From a virus, in the IMG/VR virus record IMGVR_UViG_3300042889_001272, positions 124,001-188,000 of that record: a stretch of DNA of 64,000 nucleotides; one strand, 5' to 3'. Below, in pieces: positions 40,257 to 49,055 of the stretch (its first letter is position 1; each line of letters starts with the position of its first letter). The translations under genes and the position numbers were made by a program. Under the pieces are notes generated by a model that worked only from the letters and a program-made list of their open reading frames with translations, was not told the DNA's origin and made no database searches.

Positions 40257-41004
40257 CATCTATTGTTCTGATATTTTCTAAAGGATTTAATTGATGTTTT
40301 TTAATGTTTGTATAATAGCCATCCTTATAAACAAATCCGTTTACGTCTTCTTTAGTGGCTCTGGTCAACGGATTGGCAACAGGCTTGGCTTTTCCTATAC
40401 ATACTGCGTAACCTGGTGCCATATGGTGTCTATTTGCCATTTCGTCGGTAATTCCAAATTCATTATATATAGAATGCAAATGAGCTTTTAATTCAGGTGT
40501 TTCCATGACGTTCCTGACACCTCTAGTACAACCATTGAATCCAACATCCAATCCAAGAAGATATGCTTGTTGGGCTAGAAATGCCATGTTCATTCCTATG
40601 TTAATATTTCTTATGTATCTGTCCCCCAAATCTGGTTCTTTTAAATAAGTTCCATCTGCATCTAAATGACTGAGATGATTGACAATAGGAAGAGCGGCGT
40701 TAGCTTCTAAATATATTACTACAGCAGGCGCAGTCGATATACCTAGTTGATATTCTGTTGGCATTACTTTACCCAACGACTCGCTGTATTTAGACACCAT
40801 AAAAAATATATTGTCCTGCAACCATTCTTTATGTTCCTGCTTTTCAACAAGGATTGGTATAAAATTTCTATTCGAGTTCTGCGCTGGCGCATAATTGACT
40901 GCATCGATTAGCATTTGTCGTTGTTCTTTTGTTAGTTTTTGATCTGTAAAAACTTTCGATGTGCGTCTTGTTTTTAAAAACTCATTATATTCAATTGGTG
41001 TCAT
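40252..41004 (-). CDS. nitroreductase-family flavoprotein
   Basis: Start placed at the ATG at 41004 (MTPIEYNEFLKTRRTSKVF), because AAGGAAAA is 5 nt upstream and the longer frame to 41154 overlaps the previous gene deeply. Length is then 250 aa, normal for nitroreductases. FMN-binding features are RRTSKVFTDQKL, NYAPAQNSNRNFIPIL, a mid-protein NIGMNMAFLAQQAYLLGLD and a C-terminal PGYAVCIGKAKP. It probably reduces or oxidises a flavin-linked pathway intermediate. It sits between two GGYGDP-type radical SAM genes. Confidence 0.82.
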   Translation of the reverse strand: MTPIEYNEFLKTRRTSKVFTDQKLTKEQRQMLIDAVNYAPAQNSNRNFIPILVEKQEHKEWLQDNIFFMVSKYSESLGKVMPTEYQLGISTAPAVVIYLEANAALPIVNHLSHLDADGTYLKEPDLGDRYIRNINIGMNMAFLAQQAYLLGLDVGFNGCTRGVRNVMETPELKAHLHSIYNEFGITDEMANRHHMAPGYAVCIGKAKPVANPLTRATKEDVNGFVYKDGYYTNIKKHQLNPLENIRTIDE

Positions 41005-41014
41005 GATTTTTCCT

Positions 41015-42190
41015 TTATTTAAATTGTTCATTGAATGCATCGTATTTAGTGCCGCATGTCTTAGCACATACTGCCAACTTACCTTCTGCACAGCTAGGTT
41101 TATTCCAGCTATCGGGGATTGTTTCTTGCATATATTTACCATTGATAACATCATTTAAGTTGTGTAATCGCAGATCTAAACTGTCTAACCCAACTTTATT
41201 GATAGCATCCCAAATTTGACCGCCACGTTCTTTCCAATACCATACATACATTTGTCCCGCTGTCCAGCAACATGGTTGTAAGTATCCTTCGGCTGTGATA
41301 TAAATGCTTTTCTCTTCGGCAACTTTACATTTAACTTCTACAGAGTCCCAATACTTTTCCATGTCTTTTTTCTTAGCAGGGTCTACGTTAAACTTTTGAT
41401 TCCCAATTTTGCCTTCTAATTCCGCTACAGTTGATATAAAATCAATTTTAATTTCGCCTTTATCTTTGCTTAGGCTTTCTAATTGTTTTAGTGCGGCATT
41501 TTGATATTCTGGATTAGTCGGCATACTTAACATTTGAGTAGTACTGCCTTTACGGTTTCCGGCCTGATGATTTGTCTTGACTGCACCTTTGGTATTACTA
41601 AAGAATCTATTGGACTTTTTAACATTGAACTTTTCAAAGCCCATGCTGGTTGCCAATGCTCTGGCTTCTTCTACTTGATGTTCATTGTGTCCGAATACGA
41701 TATAGTCCCAACGTGCTCTGCCTCCAGCTTGTATAAAGGCTCGAGCATTTTCCATGATCTTTTTCCATACAGTGCCCTGTCTATACAAATGATTAGTATC
41801 CTCTAATCCATCTACACTGAATACAACATAATGACTTTTGCCCATGGCTGCTGGCAACTTGCTCCACCATTCAGGAGTCTTGGCGCTGGCATTTGTGTGA
41901 AAACTGAGTTGCATTTTGGCATTGTGACTGCGAATATATTCAAATATTTCCAGGGTATCGTTGGCGCTGATAGGATCGCCATAGTTGCCGCACATATACA
42001 AACGTTTTAATTGTTTGATAAAATCAGGCTTGAGTATTGTTTGAACATCATCTAAACTTAATTCAGCATTGTGTAACTGCGGATTTACTTCGCCGCCGTT
42101 GATGTTACGGGCACACTGGGAACAGCTGGCATTACAGCGTTCAGTGACTTCTAAATGAACTGTGGTAATTTCAGAAGATTTATACATCAT
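41015..42190 (-). CDS. radical SAM/SPASM protein, fused GGYGDP type
   Basis: 391 residues. Core: C19, C23, C26 (ERCNASCSQCARN), a GNYGDP variant of GGE in YMCGNYGDPISA, and FSVDGLED. The C-terminal ~100 residues include ITAEGYLQPCCWTAG (Cys pair), VKCKVAE and CAEGKLAVCAKTC, a SPASM-like set. This is the fused counterpart of the two split pairs. It overlaps the methyltransferase-like gene upstream by 4 nt, and the nitroreductase start follows 11 nt after its stop. Known relatives act on peptides or small molecules; substrate unknown. Confidence 0.88.
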   Translation of the reverse strand: MMYKSSEITTVHLEVTERCNASCSQCARNINGGEVNPQLHNAELSLDDVQTILKPDFIKQLKRLYMCGNYGDPISANDTLEIFEYIRSHNAKMQLSFHTNASAKTPEWWSKLPAAMGKSHYVVFSVDGLEDTNHLYRQGTVWKKIMENARAFIQAGGRARWDYIVFGHNEHQVEEARALATSMGFEKFNVKKSNRFFSNTKGAVKTNHQAGNRKGSTTQMLSMPTNPEYQNAALKQLESLSKDKGEIKIDFISTVAELEGKIGNQKFNVDPAKKKDMEKYWDSVEVKCKVAEEKSIYITAEGYLQPCCWTAGQMYVWYWKERGGQIWDAINKVGLDSLDLRLHNLNDVINGKYMQETIPDSWNKPSCAEGKLAVCAKTCGTKYDAFNEQFK

Positions 42191-43041
42191 TTAACTCCGT
42201 ATAACATATAACGTTTGTAACTAGGAAGAACAGTTTCTCCTCTAAAATACAATGTAGTTACTGGATATTTTTTTAAAAACACACCAAAGTCTTGACAATA
42301 ATTTATGTGTTGGTAATCCGGACTGCTGTTAGATTGTAATAATACTGTGGTACCTGACTTTAACTTTTCGAACCAAGTATTATCCATGTGTTCTGCACTG
42401 GTGTTAATAACTAAGTCTGGATTAATTATACTGTCATTAAAGATGATATCGTTGTTTGCATCAAAACAATGTTCCATATTTTTATTACAGATAAATGCAT
42501 TTGGATTCATAATATTAATCAAAGGATTCATACTGGCATCTGGATCGATACTGTACAAATGTTTATAGTTTATATCTTTTAAAAACAAACTATGATGTGT
42601 TAACCAGCCGCCGATTAATAAAATATTATCAAATGATAAATTGTGTTTACTCAGCGTTTCTGCCATCCATAATTTACTGAGTATTTGACTTTTACTAAAA
42701 ATAGTTGCAAGTATACTGTCATTTAACAATGTTATTTTATGTAACTTCTGAAGTACAGAATCATCTGGCCATATTGAATTCATAATATAAATCAATTCTT
42801 TAGTAACCAATTTATCTTCGGCACAGATATTTGCATAAAAATTTAAACGATTACTTCTGTTTGAGTCAGGATATAGCTCATAGTCCGAAGAAATTAAATC
42901 TTTTAATGGCCATGGTTTAGAATTAGCTTCGGAATATTTCATATTGATGATATTCCTAATAAATTTCTTTTTTTCAGATTCATTGATAAAGTTAAAAAAC
43001 TTTTCAATGCCAAACAACCATGTTAAATTATCATTATCCAT
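42187..43041 (-). CDS. class I SAM methyltransferase-like protein
   Basis: 284 residues, Rossmann-like. NILLIGGWLTHHSLF fits the SAM-binding motif I area, LYSIDPDASMNPL is the acidic strand end, and DLVINTSAEHMDNTWF is the motif IV region. A helical N-terminal ~110 residues may be a substrate cap. It overlaps the GT-like gene upstream by 8 nt and the radical SAM gene by 4 nt. It may methylate an intermediate of the pathway. Moderate confidence because the family is only recognised by pattern. Confidence 0.6.
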   Translation of the reverse strand: MDNDNLTWLFGIEKFFNFINESEKKKFIRNIINMKYSEANSKPWPLKDLISSDYELYPDSNRSNRLNFYANICAEDKLVTKELIYIMNSIWPDDSVLQKLHKITLLNDSILATIFSKSQILSKLWMAETLSKHNLSFDNILLIGGWLTHHSLFLKDINYKHLYSIDPDASMNPLINIMNPNAFICNKNMEHCFDANNDIIFNDSIINPDLVINTSAEHMDNTWFEKLKSGTTVLLQSNSSPDYQHINYCQDFGVFLKKYPVTTLYFRGETVLPSYKRYMLYGVK

Positions 43042-43714
43042 TACAGCTAGTCCAGTCTATAAATTTATTTTTTAACCATTTAAAGTCATTGACCAGTGTA
43101 AAGTCGCAGTCTTTTGATTTAGCATAAGCAACACCTTGTCTGGCTCCGTGTACAGCGAAATAGCCGTGTTCTGTTTCAAGGCCAGCTTCGCACCACATTG
43201 TCAAACGTTCCTGGCTTTCTTGGTCATTGTTATTTTTATTAATGCCAGCACTTAGTTTAACTGCTTCACGGAATGCTGTTCGCCACGTAGCATACGGACT
43301 GTAATTAAATCTATGCTCTGTGGCAAGAACATTTACTTTAATATAACTATCTGCCAGTGTGGTAGTCATATCAGGCCGATCTAAACGTTCTGCACTAAAA
43401 CAATCTTTACTGAATAGTTTAATTCCACCATGCCCATAAATCAATCCGTTAATGGGATTCTTACTGCGAAATACTGCTACACTCTTTGGAGTTAGTTCTA
43501 TCTTCTTATCAAAGTTAAAACTATCAACTATCCACGAATCAGCATCCACTACATAAAATCTATCGATTTCGCACAAACTTGCAATATGTTTGTGACTTTC
43601 GAATATATTACCCACGGCTGCAACCGCAACTGCATGGTTAGTTTTAGTCTGTAAACGTTCCCAATTTTCGTTTAGATTTGCTTCATCTGTGTATAAAAAG
43701 TAAACGGGTGTCAT
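43034..43714 (-). CDS. glycosyltransferase-like (GT-A-type) protein (1)
   Basis: Start placed at the ATG at 43714, one base after the upstream gene's stop; the frame is open to 43756. It belongs to a set of four paralogues here that share a DxD-type site (YVVDADSWIV) followed by NPINGLIYGHGGIKLF. Later it has FREAVKLSAG and FAVHGARQGVAYAK. DxD and a Gly-rich acceptor-side block suggest a sugar-transferring fold, but the exact family is not named. It overlaps the methyltransferase-like gene by 8 nt. Confidence 0.65.
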   Translation of the reverse strand: MTPVYFLYTDEANLNENWERLQTKTNHAVAVAAVGNIFESHKHIASLCEIDRFYVVDADSWIVDSFNFDKKIELTPKSVAVFRSKNPINGLIYGHGGIKLFSKDCFSAERLDRPDMTTTLADSYIKVNVLATEHRFNYSPYATWRTAFREAVKLSAGINKNNNDQESQERLTMWCEAGLETEHGYFAVHGARQGVAYAKSKDCDFTLVNDFKWLKNKFIDWTSCNG

Positions 43715-43715
43715 A

Positions 43716-44717
43716 TTAGTATTTAGGTAACTCAAATCCATACAACGGCAACGCACTTTGATTTAACAACGATGGCCATCCCTGTCCTTTCGTTGGACTA
43801 AAATGAACGTGTTTAAACCAAATGCTTTGATTGGCATCTAATTCAACTAGCGGTAATCCTAGTTTATGTGTTAAGTCTAACATTAGTTTATGGCTATGAT
43901 CATTGATAAATTCTCCTTGTCCTAACTTCATAAGTTGCTCATCCCAAAATTTATCAAACCATGTATAGTCTGAAATTACACTATGATCAAAATTTTCAAC
44001 ATACAGCATATAAGCCCCTAGACGTGAGCCGTATATTACCCAGTCTCCATTTTCAACGTCGCGACCCACTGTCATCCATATTAACCAACGGGCAAAGTTC
44101 GCAGGGTACATCTTGTGTTTAAAATCTTCTGGTCTAACTTTAAAACCCTGATCCAGTCCCATTTTAACGCCTTCGCGAAAACCTGCTCTGAATGCTTGTT
44201 TGAAACTGGCATTGTTATGTACAATGCCATATGTATTGTTCATTTGTTTATATTGTTCAGGATCCCAACAAAAATCTACGTTATGAGTATTGTCGCCTTT
44301 TGTTGCGGCTTCATGGCTTTTCATATTATTGATATGTTCTGCATACCACAATTTAACGCCGCCATTGCCGTAGACTAAACCATTGACAATGTTCCTGCTA
44401 CTCCAGCTCAATGTTGCATGTTTGATGTCATTGGTAATTTCAATGCTTTTTTTCCATATTTCTGCATCTACTCTGCAATCTGCATCTACAGTAAAAAAGC
44501 GTTTGCTGCCTGCTTCTTCTGCGGCTTTTTTATGTGCGGCATCAAAGCCTTTTACGCCATGCACACGTTTTACCAATTTAGGATTAGGATGATTATCTTT
44601 TAAAAAATTAAAATTTTCATCAGCATTGGGTTCATCAAAACTAAGAAATATAACTGGTATATCTTTTAGTTTTAATATATTATTGTTTTTACTTTCTAAA
44701 GAATTTATTAAACTCAT
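43716..44717 (-). CDS. glycosyltransferase-like (GT-A-type) protein (2)
   Basis: 333 residues, longer member of the paralogous set. IPVIFLSFDEPNADENF near the N-terminus, KGFDAAHKKAAEEAG, FFTVDADCRV (DxD-type), then RNIVNGLVYGNGGVKLW and the late FREGVKMG. It is closest to the 56.7-57.6 kb protein, which has a matching LSYDEPNADKNY start. It overlaps the following paralogue by 29 nt. Confidence 0.65.
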   Translation of the reverse strand: MSLINSLESKNNNILKLKDIPVIFLSFDEPNADENFNFLKDNHPNPKLVKRVHGVKGFDAAHKKAAEEAGSKRFFTVDADCRVDAEIWKKSIEITNDIKHATLSWSSRNIVNGLVYGNGGVKLWYAEHINNMKSHEAATKGDNTHNVDFCWDPEQYKQMNNTYGIVHNNASFKQAFRAGFREGVKMGLDQGFKVRPEDFKHKMYPANFARWLIWMTVGRDVENGDWVIYGSRLGAYMLYVENFDHSVISDYTWFDKFWDEQLMKLGQGEFINDHSHKLMLDLTHKLGLPLVELDANQSIWFKHVHFSPTKGQGWPSLLNQSALPLYGFELPKY

Positions 44718-45432
44718 TTTTCATCCATTCGTAATCATTGATCATCTTTAAAGCTACATCATCGTCTTGATATTGTAGACCATATTTTTTACCCTGCTGA
44801 GCTCCTATTATAGATTGCTCGCCAAATCTTCTTCCTGCGCCCACTGTGATCCAAGTGTGCAGTCTATGTTCTGCTTCGTTGCGTAATCTAGTAATTGTTT
44901 CAACGTCCAGCTTATTTACTAATTCTTTATTGGTCAAGTTGGCTGACAGTTTTGCACATTCTCTATATGCGCTTCGAAATGTGCTGAACTCGTCGTAGTT
45001 AAATGCGGTGATATTACTAACTTCGTCAAATACTTTGGTACTTAATCCAAAACCCGTTGTGAAATCAATGACATCTTTATCTTCGCACAGTAACGGCTGC
45101 TTAGGTAATATTTTAACACCTCCATGACCATAAATCAAGTCATTTATTGGATTTATACTCGACCATACACATATATAATCACATTCTGGCTTATACCACC
45201 ATGTATTATATTTGCTGGGAGTAAAAGAGAAATTAAAGTCGTCGACAATAATTGCGTCACTGTCGACGACATAGAAATTATTAGTGAAACTTCTTCTAGC
45301 ACATTCTTGATGCGCTGGCGCAAATCCTTTTATACCGTTTACTCTGCGAGCATTAGGGACAAGCTCTTTGAGTCGGGCATAATTTTCATCTGCATATGGT
45401 TCGTTGTAACTGAGGAAAAAAACATCTAGCAT
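44689..45432 (-). CDS. glycosyltransferase-like (GT-A-type) protein (3)
   Basis: 247 residues. It opens with DVFFLSYNEPYADENY, then KGFAPAHQECARR, FYVVDSDAIIV (D-S-D in place of D-A-D), NPINDLIYGHGGVKIL and AYRECAKLSANL. Same family as (1), (2) and (4). The gap to the carbamoyltransferase gene is only 24 nt. Confidence 0.63.
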   Translation of the reverse strand: MLDVFFLSYNEPYADENYARLKELVPNARRVNGIKGFAPAHQECARRSFTNNFYVVDSDAIIVDDFNFSFTPSKYNTWWYKPECDYICVWSSINPINDLIYGHGGVKILPKQPLLCEDKDVIDFTTGFGLSTKVFDEVSNITAFNYDEFSTFRSAYRECAKLSANLTNKELVNKLDVETITRLRNEAEHRLHTWITVGAGRRFGEQSIIGAQQGKKYGLQYQDDDVALKMINDYEWMKNEFNKFFRK

Positions 45433-45456
45433 TATACTAGTATTTAATATTTTTAC

Positions 45457-46929
45457 TCACGTTACTACAGGCACATTGTACTTTAAATAGAAGTCTCGGG
45501 CATGTTCAATATTATTAACCATTGGCTGGCCTTTAATATTTAGACTAGTGTTTAGTAACATTGGACATCCGGTTAAACTATACCAATCTTCTAATAGCTT
45601 TCTAAATCCAGGACTGTCATTTTTACTCACAGTTTGCACACGGCTTGTTCCATCTTTATGTATAATAGCAGGGAACTCTTCTGGCTTGGTACATTTAGCA
45701 ACAAATTGCATGAACGGGCTGGCCGTTATGTTTGCAGGCATATCAAAGTATTCGTGTACATGTTCTTCTAAGATTGCTGGTGCGAATGGTCTGAACTGCT
45801 GTCTTCGCTTGATTGCGTTGACTGTGTCTTTGATTTCGGAACCTCTAGGATCCGCCAGTAGGCTTCGGTGCCCAAGAGCACGTGGTCCGAACTCAGCCTT
45901 GCCGCTAGCCACTCCCACAATTTTATCTCTTGTAAGTATACTAATAGTTTCATCAACTGGATATTCCTTTCCCATGTTTGTGCCAAGATATGCTCCTGGC
46001 CAGGTAACCTGCTCGCCAAAGAAGGCAGCAACTGCGCCAACACTACTGCCGGCATCGCCGGGGTTTGGCATGATCCATACCCGGTCCCAATCGCCTGTGA
46101 TTTCACTGTTGGCCACGCAATTAAGGGCACATCCGCCCATTAATACAATGTTCTTACTGGGCATATTTGCTCTAGCCCAACGACTAATACCCTGCAATAT
46201 TTCAGTGTAAACTTGCTGAGTAGCGGCAGCTAAGTCAAAAGTATCTTGTTCTTTTAATAAATCTAGTCGCCAATCTGGACAGCCGCGATGTAAGTTACGT
46301 TTAAACTTAACTTCGGGCCCATTAATTACACTAAAGAAATCTTCGTATACTGCGGCTTTGTATTTGTTGGCGTCGCCATAAGCAGCCATGCCCATGAGAA
46401 TATATTCTTCTTCGTTGGGCTTTAGTCCAATACGCTGTGTCATAGCACTGAACCATAATCCCAGACTATTTGGATATCCCTGTGCATATACTTTCTTTAA
46501 TTCATTGCCGGTGCCTTGCCAGACTGTCAGTGTTTCAAATTCGCCTATGCTGTCGATTACTACCACTGTGGCATCTGGCAATCCGCTGGTATAATAACCT
46601 GCGGCAGCATGGCTCTTATGATGTTCACCTATTACCAAAGGTTGGTTTAGGTTGTATTTTGCTAGATATGATCGTACATCGTTTTCCACTGTACGGTTGC
46701 CCTGGCCGGCTTGGAATTGACGGGCAGTTTTTAACACAGGATTTTCATACCAAACAATTAAATCTGGCTTGCCGTATTGTTCGGCATCTAAGATAATACC
46801 TGCACAGAGATCTCCGTCGTTTTTAATTCCAGAATATCTTTCACTGTGAGCTGCGAATTGTAATTGTTTATCATGCCAGACTGACACGGCAGCATCGTGA
46901 CTGTTGGCACTAATTCCCCAAATGTTCAT
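45457..46929 (-). CDS. carbamoyltransferase (NodU/CmcH/TobZ family)
   Basis: Carbamoyltransferase that moves the carbamoyl group of carbamoyl phosphate to a hydroxyl, via a carbamoyl-adenylate. N-terminal YrdC/TsaD-like half begins NIWGISANSHDAAVSVW, with GEHHKSHAAAGYY metal-binding His and VVVIDSIGEFET. The C-terminal half has LMGGCALNCVANS, EFGPRALGHRSLLADPR and LLNTSLNIKGQPM. Full length (490 aa). In antibiotics and Nod factors this family carbamoylates sugars. It overlaps the GatZ-like gene by 4 nt. Confidence 0.92.
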   Translation of the reverse strand: MNIWGISANSHDAAVSVWHDKQLQFAAHSERYSGIKNDGDLCAGIILDAEQYGKPDLIVWYENPVLKTARQFQAGQGNRTVENDVRSYLAKYNLNQPLVIGEHHKSHAAAGYYTSGLPDATVVVIDSIGEFETLTVWQGTGNELKKVYAQGYPNSLGLWFSAMTQRIGLKPNEEEYILMGMAAYGDANKYKAAVYEDFFSVINGPEVKFKRNLHRGCPDWRLDLLKEQDTFDLAAATQQVYTEILQGISRWARANMPSKNIVLMGGCALNCVANSEITGDWDRVWIMPNPGDAGSSVGAVAAFFGEQVTWPGAYLGTNMGKEYPVDETISILTRDKIVGVASGKAEFGPRALGHRSLLADPRGSEIKDTVNAIKRRQQFRPFAPAILEEHVHEYFDMPANITASPFMQFVAKCTKPEEFPAIIHKDGTSRVQTVSKNDSPGFRKLLEDWYSLTGCPMLLNTSLNIKGQPMVNNIEHARDFYLKYNVPVVT

Positions 46930-48008
46930 CTGTATATAAAAGGATCTCGTTTGCGTAGTTCTTCTAAGCGTTTCTTTAATTTGACTTGAAACTGTACTTC
47001 CGGATGTTCGTGGTCAAATGTTTTATAAAGATCCAGCAATGATGTAATTGTTTTTTCTAGTTCGGAATTAAACTTGTTGGCATCTATGGCTGTGATAATA
47101 TCTCTGTATTCATCACTGTTAAAACAATAATGTCCACTGACACTCACTGCAATGTCCAAATCAGTAACACCGACTGGAACCCACCGTTGCCAATAATTTT
47201 TACTGTACACATAGTCTGCAAACTTAGACCATAGTTCCTTGGGTGCAAACTCTTTTAACAAGTCTGTTTGTACTTTGCCTAACTGCGGCGCAATATTTAA
47301 ACTATCAACATCGGCATCTATTCTTTTTTGTATATCATCGGCAGTAAAGTAGTCGGCATTATGTTCTTTGAATAAAAAGCCTGCGGCACGTATTTGTTCG
47401 CCGATTACTTGATTACGTGCAACATCAAATGTGCCGGCTTGCCCGTCTTTGGTTAGACTGCCTGTTTGTGTTACAAAGAATTTAACATTATTTTTATAAG
47501 GATTTAAAAATCCCAGTTGTATGTCGATTCTAGCTAGACTACTATCAACATCTATACCCGTGTTGTCCTCACTGCCAAATTCCAGCATAATATCAGGATT
47601 CAAACTTAATGCATATTCAATTAATTGCTTTGCATAATGTAATTGGTTATCTTTAATACGACTAACATCAATATGTATTAAATCAAATCTAGAGGCAATA
47701 TCAGCCGATATAGTTTTCATACAACGAATGATTGCATCTTCAATGGACAGTCCTCGATCTAAATCACTGAAGTAAGGCCCGCAATGATCTCTGCACAACA
47801 GCAAGTTTGGATTTTTATATTGTTTTACTTGTTCTGCTAATTCAGCAGTAGTACAAACATATCCTGTAACATAGTCAACTTGATTGCGGCTGGCAATAAT
47901 CATCAATGGATAATTATTATCTCTTGTATGTTTAGCAAGGATTGATATAATTTCCTTGCTCATTGGTCCGAAGCCCAATTTAAATTGTTTCATATTGTCT
48001 GCTTTCAA
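46926..48008 (-). CDS. GatZ/KbaZ-like (tagatose-bisphosphate aldolase non-catalytic subunit family) protein
   Basis: 360 residues. PLMIIASRNQVDYVTGYVC and LLLCRDHCGPYF resemble the GatZ/KbaZ motif regions, and LDIAVSVSGHYCF lies near the C-terminus. Family members associate with class II sugar-phosphate aldolases, and homologues also occur in sugar biosynthesis clusters. No aldolase catalytic partner is encoded nearby, so the role is unclear. Starts at Met1 or Met6 (47993) are both possible. It overlaps the shikimate-dehydrogenase-like gene by 29 nt, or by 14 nt from 47993. Confidence 0.72.
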   Translation of the reverse strand: MKADNMKQFKLGFGPMSKEIISILAKHTRDNNYPLMIIASRNQVDYVTGYVCTTAELAEQVKQYKNPNLLLCRDHCGPYFSDLDRGLSIEDAIIRCMKTISADIASRFDLIHIDVSRIKDNQLHYAKQLIEYALSLNPDIMLEFGSEDNTGIDVDSSLARIDIQLGFLNPYKNNVKFFVTQTGSLTKDGQAGTFDVARNQVIGEQIRAAGFLFKEHNADYFTADDIQKRIDADVDSLNIAPQLGKVQTDLLKEFAPKELWSKFADYVYSKNYWQRWVPVGVTDLDIAVSVSGHYCFNSDEYRDIITAIDANKFNSELEKTITSLLDLYKTFDHEHPEVQFQVKLKKRLEELRKRDPFIYR

Positions 48009-48720
48009 TTTCGTTGTAGAGTTCTTCGCTGGGTTTTATCCCAGTGTAAATCTCAAATTGTTTTAAGAATTGACTGCGATAAAACTCACGCCCAGATACA
48101 TATTTAATATTATAATTCTGACATTGTTGTTTAAACTCGTTGTTCTTAATGGCCAAGTCGATTACCAACCTTGTGTCGGGGGGTATTTGTCCCAACATAT
48201 ATGGACTTTCATCAGTGCTTGTTCCCAATGCTGTACAGTTAATTATGATGTTTGCAGTCTTATACCGTTCATTCCATGTACTTAGATTCCTGGCACAAAC
48301 ATTTAAGTTTCCGTAATGTTCTTCTTCTAGATATTTAACGAACATACTGCCTATGGCTCCTGCACCCAAAATAGTTATTTTATCTGTTTTATTGATATGC
48401 TTGCAAACATGTTCAACGCCTGCTAGATCGGCATTGTATCCATGAGTCTGTCCTTTGTTTATCTTAATAGTATTACAACTATTGTAAAGTTGTACATAGG
48501 GATGTTTTTTATTCAAATATGATATAATGGACTGCTTAAAAGGCATACTAACACTGATTCCAGCGACGTCGTCTTCAATGGCCTGCGTTATTGCTTTTTC
48601 AATATCAGTACAGGCCAATGGTTCATATGTTGCATCTATATTATAGTGTTTAAAGAATTCTGTGTAAAAATATTGCCCAGTCTTTCCTGGAAATTTACTT
48701 AGACTTATAAATTTTTTCAT
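47980..48720 (-). CDS. shikimate dehydrogenase-like oxidoreductase
   Basis: AroE-like NADP-dependent oxidoreductase of 246 aa. Substrate-side blocks are GISVSMPFKQ with the catalytic-type Lys, NTIKINKG and GYNADLAGV. The cofactor loop is ILGAGAIGSMF and a second strand has VCARNL. A later block is INCTALGTSTDESP. The true substrate need not be shikimate, because AroE relatives occur in sugar and natural-product clusters. It overlaps the SnoaL-like gene by 4 nt. Confidence 0.82.
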   Translation of the reverse strand: MKKFISLSKFPGKTGQYFYTEFFKHYNIDATYEPLACTDIEKAITQAIEDDVAGISVSMPFKQSIISYLNKKHPYVQLYNSCNTIKINKGQTHGYNADLAGVEHVCKHINKTDKITILGAGAIGSMFVKYLEEEHYGNLNVCARNLSTWNERYKTANIIINCTALGTSTDESPYMLGQIPPDTRLVIDLAIKNNEFKQQCQNYNIKYVSGREFYRSQFLKQFEIYTGIKPSEELYNEIESRQYETI

Positions 48721-49055
48721 CGTTTGTACGCTCTTATTTCTCTTATTTTATTATCTTGATCAAAGTCTATAACATCTATTACTGGAATTGCAACTTTATT
48801 ATCTAATATAACTTTGATCTCTGCTATAACAGTATTATGGCCCATGGCAATTTTATCAATTTCTATTCGAATATTCCCCAACTGTGAAAACAATGTTTGA
48901 TTAAATGCCAATACATTTTCTCTGCCGATCATTTGTCCGTCCCAGTCTGTTAATATTACATTTTCAGCAAACATTGTTTCCAAGCTGGTCAAATCCTTTT
49001 CACTGAATGCTTTTAAGTAAAGCATGGCAATCTGACTCTGTGTGGCTTTACCCAC
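48717..49055 (-). CDS. SnoaL/NTF2-like small protein
   Basis: 112 residues with the NTF2/SnoaL cone pattern: an N-terminal helix pair (LYLKAFSEKDLTSLETMFAE), NVILTDWDG, GRENVLAFNQTLF, then strands ending in VIDVIDFDQDNKIREIRAY. Such proteins are enzymes or ligand carriers in polyketide and sugar pathways. It overlaps the nucleotidyltransferase-kinase gene by 8 nt and the AroE-like gene by 4 nt. Confidence 0.75.
   Translation of the reverse strand: MGKATQSQIAMLYLKAFSEKDLTSLETMFAENVILTDWDGQMIGRENVLAFNQTLFSQLGNIRIEIDKIAMGHNTVIAEIKVILDNKVAIPVIDVIDFDQDNKIREIRAYKR

Noticed and set aside
45548-46210. 220-aa plus-strand ORF
   Set aside because: Antisense of the carbamoyltransferase, which has family motifs throughout.
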